From positions 5,735,375-5,799,374 of the forward strand of contig CAIIXF020000005.1 of the NCBI GenBank assembly GCA_903813345.2: a stretch of 64,000 bases of DNA, in the 5' to 3' direction. Source of the stretch: Owenia fusiformis. Lineage: Eukaryota; Annelida; Polychaeta; Sabellida; Oweniidae. The notes below the pieces were generated by a model. That model made no database searches and was not told the origin of the DNA. It saw only the letters and a program-made list of their open reading frames with translations. The translations under genes and the position numbers were made by a program. Of this stretch, positions 8,779-20,106 are shown piece after piece (within the stretch, counting starts at the first letter, position 1; the number at the start of each line of letters is the position of its first letter).

Positions 8779-11700
8779 CTATAACTCCTATATATTCACT
8801 GAGTGAGGTATTAGGAAATGCAGGATTCATAGGGGTATAGTTGAGGGATTTGTCAATATGTACATCACTGCCACTAATACCAACATTAGAAACGATGTCT
8901 TCTGGTAGTTTTAATGTTATGTCTCCTAAAAAAATATAAAATAACCCAGATGAATGATCTAGATTTATATCATGGCCATGTATAATGCTAAGAATATATT
9001 TGATATGACACCATACAAGTACTCTGCATATGTACACAGTGTTCTCCCCAGGACTTTTTCTCAAGTGGGTGAAAAATTCTTGATTTCACAATATTGACCT
9101 TTGGTCAAAATATGCATATTATTCATGATTTTTGTCTTTTTCAAGTGGGTGCAAATGGATTCTGAGGTGGGTGCAAGCTTATTTTTAAATCTCAAGTGGG
9201 TGCAGCACCCACTTGCTGTAATGCTGGGGAGATCACTGGTACATGTAAATGAAAATTAGACATGAGTATTTGTATTTGCAATACACTCACTATGTAAGGA
9301 GACCAACTTTCAGAAAATGCAATATACTTTATGTTGAAAAGAATTGTTCACTTACAATTATTTGAACTACAGGGTGGTCAAAAAAAACGGCAACCCTAGT
9401 TTTTCCTAATATCTTTGTCATTCTAAGGAATAACTCCCTGATATTTTACACATTTGTACATCATTCAATTTCCTACCAACCTACCATATTTCATGACCAT
9501 CGGACTGATAGTCACAATATTACTGCATTTTAAGCAACATACCCCAGATGGCCACTTTTGGGCTGTCTGAGCTGGTCTGTTATCCAAATGAACTCCATTT
9601 TCAACTTGATGCACTGGTGAACTGTAACAATTATGTATTCTTGGGGAGCCAAGCACTTTATGAAGTAGTGGAGAGGCACTTTCACACAGACAGATGCACA
9701 GTTTAGTGTGTTCTCAGAAGATTGGGTCCTTTACCTTTGATGATGCTAACAGATATGCAATAACAGTCAACATCAAAGTCAAAGTCCATGATTCCCATGG
9801 AGTTCTTGGGGACTTTAGGTGAACCCAGGGGGGTTGAAAGGCAGCAACAGTGGTTCCAACAAGACAGAACCATACCCCATACACCAAATGATGCACAATA
9901 TTGGCTTTGGGACCACTTCAATGACCACATTATCAGCAGTACAACAGACAATGAATGGGCACCCCATAGTTCAGATATGGCCCCATTTAATCTTTACCAG
10001 TGGGGATACCCAGATAGAGTGTAGGGTAATAACACCAGAAAGACATTTGACCTCAAAATAAAGATCACATGTGTCATTCAGGCCATACTTGCTGAGGGAT
10101 GCTGTTATGTCACTGACAGGTTTGGAAAACATGTGCAGGTTTGCCTACAGCACGATATTGGAGAACTGGGGCATCTTGTTTAAAGTGCTGTAACATTGCG
10201 ATTATCTGTCCAATTTTTATGAAATAACACAGTCTTGTATGAAATTGAATGATGTACATGTGTGCCAAATATCAGGGCAAAATTTCTAAAAATGACAAAG
10301 ATATGAGGAAAAATTAGGGTTGCCGTTTTTTTTGACCACCCTGTATTTTATTTGCAAAAAACCCCTTACATCCAATCTACTAACTGGAATTGCTTATGTG
10401 TATAAATTTTGTGTTAAATATTTAAAATGCCTAAGAATTACACTTAAAGTAGTTTACTGCACCTTTGCCTAAGACCTGGATGTCAATGTTTCTGTGTCTG
10501 GTCACCTGAACTTCAACATTCCCAGAAACAACATCAGCTGTAAGACTTCCATCTAGGCTATCTAGAAAATAATGCCTGGGCTAAATTCTGTACGAATTTG
10601 GAATTAATTTAATGAAAATTTAGGATTAATCTGTGTGAATCTTGTAAAATAGATTAAATGCAGTTTTGTGCTACATGTATTTTGGGATTTTAAGGTGTTT
10701 AATGGGAATTATGGATTGATTAAGAGTAAATTCTCAAGAGAGAGACCAGAGAAAACATCCAAAACAGTTTTGCATGAGAGGGGGGTCTACTATTAGTATT
10801 GGTACACAGTTCATATACCCCTGGCCCCAAATACCAGTATAGAACTTCATATTTTTTACCATTCATCTCACATTTTGCGTGCATGAGCTGATCTTAATAA
10901 ACCTTAAATTGGAAGTTTTGAACTACTGTTTTATACCTATTTAAATATAATTGGTGAAAACTATTATGTAATGTTTTTTTTACCTATTTTTAGGTTTCCA
11001 TTTTTCAGGTAACAGTCGCAATCACCATGGCAATTGCCTATTGTAATACTGCCTTGCTTGCTATAAAACTGGGATGAAGTTCCATATAAAGTTTTGATGT
11101 TAATATTGCCTGCATCTGAAGTTACTTTAAATCTTTGGCCCTGAAGTCTGTCTCCAGTGATACACTGAAAATAAATAAATAGAAACTAAAATGGATATTC
11201 CAGATTACTTTGGAATCTCAACCCCCCTTAGTTGGACCCGAAATTGTTTTTTTGAGAAAATGGCTAAACACTGCTGGTACCATTACTTAAATTATTCCAA
11301 TTAATAACAGATTGTCCACATTTAGAGTTCTAGAACAAGTCAATGGGGTGTGTGTGTGTGGGGGGGGGGGTTAATAAACAAAGGGATTATTTGTAGGAAC
11401 TGTAGAAACCCTAATTGCCCATTTTTTGATTCAGTGAAATCCAAAATTCAAACTTTACCAAAAACATCTTTCACTAATTTGTGCCAAAATAAGGCTGTTA
11501 AAGGTAATGTGTGTCACTAACCCCCATCCCTTGTGTCTGTAAACTAGCATTCCCTTGTAGTAGCTTGGATGAAACAACATCCCCTGCAGTCATAACATCG
11601 ATGTCACCACTCTGGAAAAATCAGAACATCAATTTCATAAATCTAAACAATACAATAGACCATGAAAGGTTAGGAAAGAAAGAGGCATCACTTACTCTTT

Positions 11701-13355
11701 TCTAAACTTGTCTGATGTGAAACAAAGTTTTGTGTCAGTTATACATGTACTAAATGGGACATCCCTGACCATATTCTAAGTTTTTTTATGGTTTTCAGGC
11801 CTCAATGGAGATGAGCTTGTTAGAGGTCGGGGAAAATGTATAAAAATTGAAAAATCCTTTTTTCTTAGAGAATTCAGAAAAATACTTTTTTCATAGGGAA
11901 TTAAGCAAGGGGGATTGGTTCCCAGAAGGCAATCTCGATATTTTCCAATGATGAATCCGATCTTGAAGTATGTTGTGCTTTTCACTTCAAATTTTGAATC
12001 ATAAGTTTTGGTCTTGATACATATAACAAAAAATTCAAAACACACAAGAAGTGATCAAGATATTAGCTTGAATCTTTTGGATTGCTGATCATGAATTTAT
12101 AACCAGTTTAATGTCAGACAAGAGCGGCTTTCTGACATTTTCATTGTTGGAAAATATCAATATTGCAATCTGGACTGGAAGTCAATCCTCAATGGGAATT
12201 TTACAATGTCTGCCTGGTGATGACACACACATGCAGGTATACACACATGAGCTACATACTTTGATATTATGCAGAGTAAGGGGAGTATCATCCAAGAAAG
12301 ACTTGACATTTAAAGTGCCACCCTCTGTGTTAGATATGGAACAGCTACCTCTTACTTTCACTGAAATATCTGCAAGAAAATACTGCATCTTGATTAACAT
12401 GATAATGAACTACACATAGTCACAGTTAAGGTCAGGGTGCACTTTGATGAAATTTCATGACCATGTGCTATTTTCAGATAGACATAACTCATTCCACACA
12501 TAATCTTCATCTTTCATTCTTGCACAAAAGATGCATTAGTGTACCTAGACTATTAATTGAGGGCTGATAATTCTTCAGAATGTTTGAATAACTAGAATAT
12601 TCAGTGGTTTACTTTTCAAAATAACTTAAATGTGATGATCTTAAGACGAAATGCCTTTCGATGGAAATTGTTTTAGCTAGACTTCTTCAGTTCAGGCAGT
12701 AATGGTAACGATACAATTCTGTATGTCAAATAATGGAACAAAACTACTTTTATCTGTCCTTGGTTGAAAAACATCTGCCATGAAGATACTGCATTAAGTT
12801 AAGTTATCCAACATTATACCACTAATGAAACATAACAAATCACATATAATTGTTTTACCATGGGTAATGATATTACTTAAACATGTTAAACTCACCAAAC
12901 TTTAGCGGAGTTTCTATTGTGCAATGTACATTCTCACATAGCTCTGTATCATCTGTTGATGAAGTAAGATACAATTCATCATTATTATGATTAGCTTCTG
13001 AAACAAAATTCAGATTTTTCAGTTCGGTTGTTTCTATATTTGTAGAACTCAGTTCCACAAAAGTATTGTTTTCCCCATCAGATCTTTCCATTTCTTCAAA
13101 TGGATTTGGTGGATGAATTTCCACATTACAGAAAAGATCGACATCAAGCTTGCCATGGGTCTTCAGTCTGAAGCTATTTTCTTGCACGATTTGTTTTTGC
13201 CTAGTTGATGTCTTCCTAGAAGAAATATCATTAATATCACTGATATTCCTCACAAGTATAGATCTATTATTCGGAAAAGCTCTTTCACTTCCGGGTCTGA
13301 CATATCTAGTCAATAGTTGAAAACAACTTTTATAAACTCGGTTCATATTGTCCAT
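8779..13355 (-). CDS. FAM185A: FAM185A-like protein (DUF4097/adhesin-type beta-helix), six exons, 3' end not found
   Basis: Exons read on the minus strand: 12896-13355 (start ATG at 13355), 12260-12369, 11522-11611, 10984-11164, 10463-10561 and 8779-8925. All join in phase, giving about 362 codons. The N-terminus is Arg-rich (YVRPGSERAFPNNRS), compatible with an organelle-targeting peptide. Next is GKLDVDLFCNVEIHPPNPFEE, the family's N-terminal hallmark, then short beta repeats of the GDI-type (SGDIDVMTAGDVVSS, SDAGNINIKTLYG, KQGSITIGNCHGDC, DGSLTADVVSGNVEV, KGDITLKLPEDIV). Such repeats stack into a right-handed beta-helix; the cellular role of FAM185A is not known. The last exon is in phase 1 at its 3' end, so at least one more exon is needed; I could not locate it between 6241 and 8779. 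Introns hold a MITE and a mariner relic. The family call rests on motif order. Confidence 0.72.
9037..9238. mobile_element. MITE-like repeat with CAGTG...CACTG ends
   Basis: The ends are CAGTGTTCTCCCCAG and CTGGGGAGATCACTG, an imperfect inverted repeat. Inside are several copies of CAAGTGGGTG and one CACCCACTTG. No clear target duplication is visible. hAT-type ends often start CAG/CAGTG, but the superfamily is not settled. It sits in the FAM185A-like intron before exon 6. Confidence 0.55.
9370..10343 (+). mobile_element. Degenerate Tc1/mariner-type transposon
   Basis: Inverted ends of about 50 bp begin CAGGGTGGTCAAAAAAAACG and close with CCACCCTG; TA flanks both sides (9368-9369 and 10344-10345), the Tc1/mariner signature. 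Between them, plus-strand frames near 9830-10015 read QQWFQQDRT..HT and later SSDMAPFNLYQWGYPD. These are the DDE-transposase blocks around the second and third catalytic Asp (family forms FQQDGAPPH and SPDL-P-D-FLWGYLK). The coding region is broken by stops and frame changes, and the N-terminal part is missing, so the copy is dead. It is inserted in the FAM185A-like intron between exons 5 and 6. Confidence 0.82.
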
Positions 13356-13500
13356 GAAGGTCTATCGAAAAACGTAGATTTTAGATGTATTTATATCCCC
13401 GTGGAGTTGGCAAAAACTGGAATTCAATAGAATGTAGTGTCATCAAAATATAACGACACAAATAGATACTAAACGAGGCAATCAAAGTAACATTTTTCCA

Positions 13501-13511
13501 AACATGGCGGC
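13501..13511 (+). promoter_or_regulatory. YY1-type motif upstream of the FAM185A-like start
   Basis: AACATGGCGGC matches the extended YY1 consensus (AANATGGCGGC). It lies about 150 bp upstream of the ATG at 13355, where the promoter or 5' leader of this minus-strand gene should be. YY1 sites near transcription starts are common in animals. The ATG inside the motif opens only a 29-codon plus-strand frame, so a divergent gene is unlikely. Confidence 0.4.
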
Positions 13512-14398
13512 TGTTTTCGTAATTGTACGACCGTTTCCTTCCGAGAATACAGAAAATAATTCCATGGTTATTTTTCATTTTATTTTACATTGACGTAATT
13601 TTACAGTATTTTGCTGTTTTATTATTAATGAATAGGTATAATATGATTGTAAAAATCAAATTGACATTGCATATATTGTAATTCCGAAATAAATAGTACG
13701 ACATGCGCGGAGTAATCTGTAGACACCAAACGAAAACGTACTGATAGAATAGTCATATCAAATCACCGGGAATACCGTATCACCTTGTTATCCCAAGGAT
13801 GTATCCTTGGTTGAGCCTTTTATTTACCAAAAGTGAAAACTGAACGACGGGATTTTTTGTTATTTGTTCATTGGATGTCTAAAGTAAATCTATCAAACTT
13901 GCACAAGATCAAAAGGGTCAAGTTATTTTTACAAGTACATTTTTTTCAAGCTATAATGATTCCATGAATGATTACAGAAAAACGACCCCCAGAAAAGCAC
14001 CCCATGCCGACAGATCGCCTAAAATTACATTCGTATGATGTGAGACTCGACATTCACCGGGAAATTAGAAACATTTTGCCACCCATGAAGCAAATTAATT
14101 TTTTACTGCTAATTTATAGTAAATGGTGAATGACCCATTGAGTTCTATACGTATGAGAATAGCACGACGTTGGCTGCAACCAGGAAGGTTCCTTTCAAGT
14201 TTAAAATGAGTTGTAAACCCGATCTATTTTTAAATGTTAAGGTTTTAAACAAATTATATTCTATTCAAATTCTATCACTGTTAAATTATATATCTGCTTC
14301 ATATGGGCTTATTAGCCTTTTGCAGATTATTGACAAAAACGTCTTGATATTTCAAGGTAACTCGTTTGAAGAGTGATGGCGGTGAATGAAATTACGAT
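13512..14398. other. Intergenic, no gene seen
   Basis: Upstream flank of the FAM185A-like gene. The plus-strand open frame at 14170-14376 starts at TTG and has no domain or splice support. Confidence 0.35.
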
Positions 14399-14497
14399 GT
14401 TATTCGAACTTATGATCTGACATAAGTATGATGTGTACTTCAAGGTAATAAAGTAATACTAGTATCATACTAATGTCCGATCATAAGTTCGAATAAT
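14399..14497. repeat. Foldback hairpin, about 100 bp
   Basis: TTATTCGAACTTATGATC is matched in inverse by the arm CGATCATAAGTTCGAATAA, with a second inner stem around AAGTATGATG / CATACTAATG. The loop is centred near 14450. Confidence 0.65.
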
Positions 14498-14630
14498 AGT
14501 TACGTTTCAAATATTAATTGTGTGACATATACGAGACCAATGTTAATGCTACCAGGGGGAATCGGACCTGCAGGCCTTACAATTTTCCATGTTTTTTGTG
14601 TTATTAGTACTAGTTTATAAGGTTTATATT

Positions 14631-16345
14631 ATGTCACCACCAAAAGTGGTGACACATTGTTATGGTCTCCGTTTTTTGCGACGGCGTTTGGTGGTTGGCG
14701 TCCGGCGTCCGGCGTCTGGCGTCCGGCGTCCGGCGTCTGTAACAATTTCTTACAACTTCCTATAACTTAACAAATACTGTTTAGACTGACTTTAATTTTT
14801 TTCTAAATCATCTACATGTTCTCAGAAGTTCAAATCTGACTTTAGATTTGACATTTGACCTTCAATGACCTTCTCAAGGTCAAAAAGGTCTTTTTTCAAC
14901 TTGCTTCACATTGACTAATTTTTTTTTCAAAATCATCTACATGTTCTCAGAAATTCAAATCTGACTTTAGATTTGACTTTACATTTGACATTTGACCTTC
15001 AAATCTGACTTTAGATTTGACATTTGACCTTCAATGACCTTCTCAAGGTCAAAAAAAGGTCAAAAAGGTCTGTTTTCAACTTGCTTCAAATTGACTAATT
15101 TTTTTTTTCAAAATCATCTACGTGTTCTCAGAAATTCAAATCTGACTTAAGATTTGACTTAAGATTTGACATTTGACCTTCAATGACCTTCTCAAGGTCA
15201 AAAAAGGTCAAAAAGGTCTGTTTTCAACTTGCTTCAAATTGACTAAAAAAATTTTCAAAATCATCTACGTGTTCTCAGAAATTCAAATCTGACTTTAGAT
15301 TTGACTTAAGATTTGACATTTGACCTTCAATGACCTTCTCAAAGTCAAAAAAGGTCAAAAAGGTCTTTTTTCAACTTGCTTCAAATTGACTAATTTTTTT
15401 TTCAAAATCATCTACATGTTCTCAGAAATTCAAATCTGACTTTAGATTTGACATTTGACCTTCAATGACCTTCTCAATGTCAAAAAAGGTCAAAAAGGTA
15501 TTTTTTCATCTTGCTTCAAATTGACTAAATTTTTTTTTCAAAATCATCTACATGTTCTCAGAAATTCAAATATGACTTTAGATTTGACTTTAGATTTGAC
15601 ATTTGACCTTCAATGACCTTCTCAAGGTCAAAAAAGGTCAAAAAGGTCTTTTTTTCAACTTGCTTCAAATTGACTAATTTTTTTTTTCAAAATCATCTAC
15701 ATGTTCTCAGGAATTCAAATCTGACTTTAGATTTGACATTTTACCTTTTATGACCTTCTCAAGGTCAAAAAAGGTCAAAAAGGTCTATTTCAACTTGCTT
15801 CAAATTGACCAAATTTTTTTTTTTTCAAAAGCATCTACATCTTTTCAGAAGTTCAAATTTGACTTTACAAGTTCTTAGAAGTTCAAATCTGACTTTAGAT
15901 TTGACATTTGACCTTCAATTACCTTTTCAAGGTCAAAAAGGTCTTTTTTCAATTTGCTTCAAATTGACTAATTTTTTTTCAAAATCATCTACATGTTCTC
16001 AGAAGTTCAAATCTGACTTTAGATTTGACATTTGACCTTCAATGACCTTTTCAAGGTCAAAAAGGTCTTTTTTCAACTTGCTTCAAATTTACTTAATTTT
16101 TTTTCAAAATCATCTACATGTTCTCAGAAGTTCAAATCTGACTTTACATTTGACCTTCAATGACCTTCTCAATGTAAAAAAAAGTCAAAGGGTATTTTTT
16201 CAACTTGACGAATTTTTTTTCAAAATCATCTACATGTTCTAAGAAGTTCAAATCAAACCTTCTTAAGGTCAAAAGGTATTTTCCAACTTTCTTTAAATTG
16301 ACCAAATTGTTTTAGGTGGTGACATTTTGTCATGTTAATGCCTTG
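14631..16345 (+). mobile_element. Helitron/helentron-like tandem-repeat element, family 1, copy B
   Basis: Same architecture and orientation as 2021-3725: palindrome TGTCACCACC AAAA GTGGTGACA (14632-14654), GGCGTCY microsatellite (about 14697-14738), a core of related 115-190 bp units, then GGTGGTGACATTTTGTCATG and the tail TTAATGCCTTGT. The palindrome and tail are almost identical to copy A, while the number and order of core units differ, so arrays evolve after or during insertion. Open frames at 15805-16035 and 16042-16242 are artefacts of the repeats. Confidence 0.78.
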
Positions 16346-17239
16346 TTTTACTATATTGACTTGAGCATAGTGGCGGGCCATAGTGGTCATTATGAGTACT
16401 TAGTTGTACTTAGTTTTCAATAGGGTGTGATACTAGTAAAAACCTAATTCAGCGGACAAAAATTTATTTCACTATGTTTCCCTTTGTAATGAGGTTATAA
16501 TTATTAATAATGAAACCCCCTTTAAAGTCTTCGTTTGCTCAAGTAAATGGAGAGGTTAAGCTAACGATGTTTTTCACAACGTAACCGTGAACGCAAAGTA
16601 CAAAAATTAACAAAGGAATGTATCGAGCGCTCATAGTTTTATGCGCGCTTAGTCTACTTCAGATACTCTTTCATCTTCAGAGTTTCGGGTTTAGAACGGG
16701 AGATTTTGAAATTTGACGTTGGGTCAACGGGAACCATTTTACTCGTGTCTATTGAACACTATGCTGTCAGTTTTGATTTCGATGCACAGTTGAATTCTTG
16801 CTGAACACGATGATGTATGTCATGCATGATTTAGCGCCAAAAATCTTACGAAACGAGCTCGTTTAAAATATGTATTAGAAAACTATCTATAAAACCGCAT
16901 CAATGACATACTATAGAATCATTACACGCTATGGTGTAGTCTAAACAAACACTGGATTTGAACGGCTATTTATATGAGAAGGCTACATGAATTTGTATAT
17001 GGTCGAGTGATACGTACAGGTTCAGTTTCGATTATATATGCAAAGCTTAACCTCTCAATTGTTATCAATGTCGATCATGGTGTGGTTCTCAAACTGCATG
17101 CCTCGTAGGCGCGCAGCGCCTCTCAAAAGGGTCCCATAGTGCCTCAGTGGGCAAGCAGTTTGAGTACAGCGTCTGTATGTGTTTTACTAAAAACTGTGCT
17201 CTGGTTATTCAATGCTTTCATATTCATATGATATTATTA
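16346..17239. other. Intergenic, no gene seen
   Basis: No convincing exon on either strand. The palindrome-like GCGCGCAGCGCC at 17111-17122 and TTGAGTACAGCG-type sequence before the next element may belong to older repeats. Confidence 0.35.
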
Positions 17240-19965
17240 GCTCACATGGTGAGCTTTTGCAATCACTCACTTGTCCGTCTGTCTGTCCGTCCGTCCGTCT
17301 GTCCGTCCGTCCGTCCGTCCGTCTGTCCGTCAACAATAGTGGCACGTTTTAAAACCTCTGTCGATAGGATTCCTGTTTTAAGTTATTTCTGTTCAACATC
17401 AATACAGAAAACCCCCCTATGACTCCTGGTTCAAAAGCTCGCCTATTTTCAAAATGGCCGTCACTTTTGTCTCGCGAAATTCACTTTTAGCCCATTTCCT
17501 AGCTAACCTCTGTCGATAGGATTCCTGTTTTAAGTTATTTCTGTTCAACATCAATACAGAAAACCTCCCTATGACTCCTGGTTCAAAAGCTCGCCTATTT
17601 TCAAAATGGCCGTCACTTTTGTCTCGCGAAATTCACTTTTGGCCCATTTCCTAGCTTTACAAATAATTTCAGGTGTCCTACATTGTAAAAATCCATGTCA
17701 ATGTAAAGATTAGATATATGAAATAATTTTGTTACAAAAAATCAGCGAAAAATTGTATCCATTTTTTTATTTTCAGCCATTTTAGTTAACATTGATTTGT
17801 CTATCTGACTCGCGAAATCCACTTTCTGTCAATAACAGTGGCACGTTTTAAAACCTCTGTCGATAGGATTCCTGTTTTAAGTTATTTCTGTTCAACATGA
17901 ATTCAGAAAACTCCCCTATGACTCCTGGTTCAAAAGCTCGCCTATTTTCAAAATGGCCGCCATTTTTGTCTCGCGAAATTCATTTTTGACCCATTTCCTA
18001 GCTTTACAAATAATTTCAAGTGTCCTACATTGTAGAAATCCATTGCAAAGTAAAGAGTAGATGTATGAAATAATTTTGTTACGAAAAATCAGCGAAAAAT
18101 TATATCCATTTATTTATTTTCAGCCATTTTAGTTAACATTGATTTGTCCATCTGTCTCGCAAAATTCACTTTTGGACCATTTACCTTAAACCCTCTGTCG
18201 ATAGGATTCCCATTTTAAGTTATTTTTGTTCAATATCAATACAAAAAACTCTCCTATGACTCTTGGTTCAAAAGCTTGGCTATTTTCAAAATGGCCGTCA
18301 CTTTTGTCTCACGAAATTCACTTTTGACCCATTTCCTAGCTTTACAAATAATTTCAGATGTCCTACATTGTAAAAATCCATGTCAATGTAAAGGGTAGAT
18401 ACATGAAATAATTTTGTTACAAAAGATCAGCGAAAAATTGTATCCATTTTTTTATTTTCAGCCATTTTAGTTAACATTGATTTGTCTATCTGACTCGCGA
18501 AATCCACTTTCTGTGGCACGTTTTAAAACCTCTGTCGATAGGATTCCTGTTTTAAGTTATTTCTGTTCAACATCAATTCAGAAGACTCCCCTATGACTCC
18601 TGGTTCAAAAGCTCGCCTATTTTCAATATGGCCGCCATTTTTGTCTTGCGAAATTCACTTTTGACCCATTTCCTAGCTTTACAAATAATTTCAAGTGTCC
18701 TACATTGTAAAAATCCATGTCAATGTAAAGAGTAGATGTATGAAATAATTTTGTCACGAAAAACCAGCGAAAAATTATATCCATTTATTTATTTTCAGCC
18801 ATTTTAGTTAACATTGATTTGTCCATCTGTCTCGCAAAATCCACTTTTGGACCATTTACCTTAACCTTTACCATGCTGCCTTATTTCAGCAAATATATCC
18901 CACGCATCTGGCTTCTTTTTCAAAGAGTGCAAAAAATGATATGCCTGGACTAAATAATTAATATCTCAATAACTACTGAATGAATCTGGATAAAATTTTC
19001 ACAAAGGGAAGATACAGTGGCCTGGCTCATGAAAAAAATGTTCTTATGAATATTTTTCGTACAATAACATGACTGGGCATAAATATACCATGAATACTCC
19101 TCCGAAATCCGCCGCTCTGCCCCTTCGTCTGGTCAGAATTCAAATCTGAATTTGCAGCGATCGAATGTTCAATTTTTCAATTCAGAAAATATTCTAGTTT
19201 CTATTTTCGATGACCATTATCGGCTTCCAAGAGCCTAAAGAGCTCTGTCGATAGGATTCCCATTTTAAGTTAATTTTGTTCAACATCAATACAAAAAACT
19301 CTCCTATGACTCTCGGTTCAAAAGCTCGCCTATTTTCAAAATGGTTGCCATTCTTGTTTCGCGAAATTCACTTTTTGCCCATTTCCTAGCTTTACATTTT
19401 AGCTTTAATTTCAGCTGTCCTGCATTGTAAAAAGCCATGTCACTGTTAAAGGTAGTTGTATGAAATAATTTTGTTACAAAAAATCAGCAAAATATTATAT
19501 CCGTTTTTTTTATTTTCAGCCATTTTAGTTAACATTGATTTGTCCATCTGTCTTGCGAAATCCTCTTTTGGACCATTTGCTCAAAACCTCTGTCGATAGG
19601 ATTCCAGTTTCAAGTTATTTTTGTTCAACATCAATACAAAAAACTCCCTTATGACTCCTGGTTCAAAAGCTTGCCTGATTTCAAAATGGTCGCCATTTTT
19701 GTCTCGCGAAATTCAATTTTGGCCCATTTCCTAGCTTTACAAATAATTTCAGGTGTCTTGCATTGCAAAAAGCCATGTCACTGTAAAGAGTAGTTGTATG
19801 AAATAATTCTGTTACAAATTATTGGCAAAAAATTATATCCGTTTTTTTTTCAGCCATTTTAATTGACTGAGAGACAGATGGCTTGAAATAATTTTGTAAC
19901 AAAAAATCAGCAAAAAATTATATCCATTTTTTCTGTCACCATGTGAGCCCAGTACCCATGGTACT
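17240..19965 (+). mobile_element. Helitron/helentron-like tandem-repeat element, family 2
   Basis: It begins with the palindrome GCTCACATGGTGAGC (17240-17254), followed by a (GTCY)n microsatellite at about 17275-17330. The core has units of about 340 bp marked by CTCTGTCGATAGGATTCC at 17357, 17507, 17854, 18192, 18529, 19243 and 19587. Each unit also carries CAAAATGGCCG and a CTCGCGAAATTCAC box. A 13-bp exact inverse of the 5' end (TCACCATGTGAGC, 19936-19948) is followed by a hairpin AGTACC CAT GGTACT (19951-19965). Unrelated sequence at about 18880-19240 interrupts the array. The 3' end lies about 140 bp upstream of the sulfurtransferase start codon. Confidence 0.78.
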
Positions 19966-20106
19966 AATTTTATTGATTACTTGCCAGACACCACAGACGA
20001 CTTTTAAGTTTACAACAGCCTCAAAGCTGTATTTTAAAATACTTTCAGCAGTACTTCGGTTATTATTAGAACTTCCAACAGAGAACAGAAAGGACAAAAG
20101 TAAGAA

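Noticed and set aside
13504-13593. Short plus-strand frame starting MAAVFVIVRPF
   Set aside because: Only 29 codons. The ATG is part of a YY1-type motif and no exon follows.
17147-17422. 91-residue frame with an Arg/Pro/Ser/Val repeat
   Set aside because: The repeat is the (GTCY)n microsatellite read in frame; no gene context.
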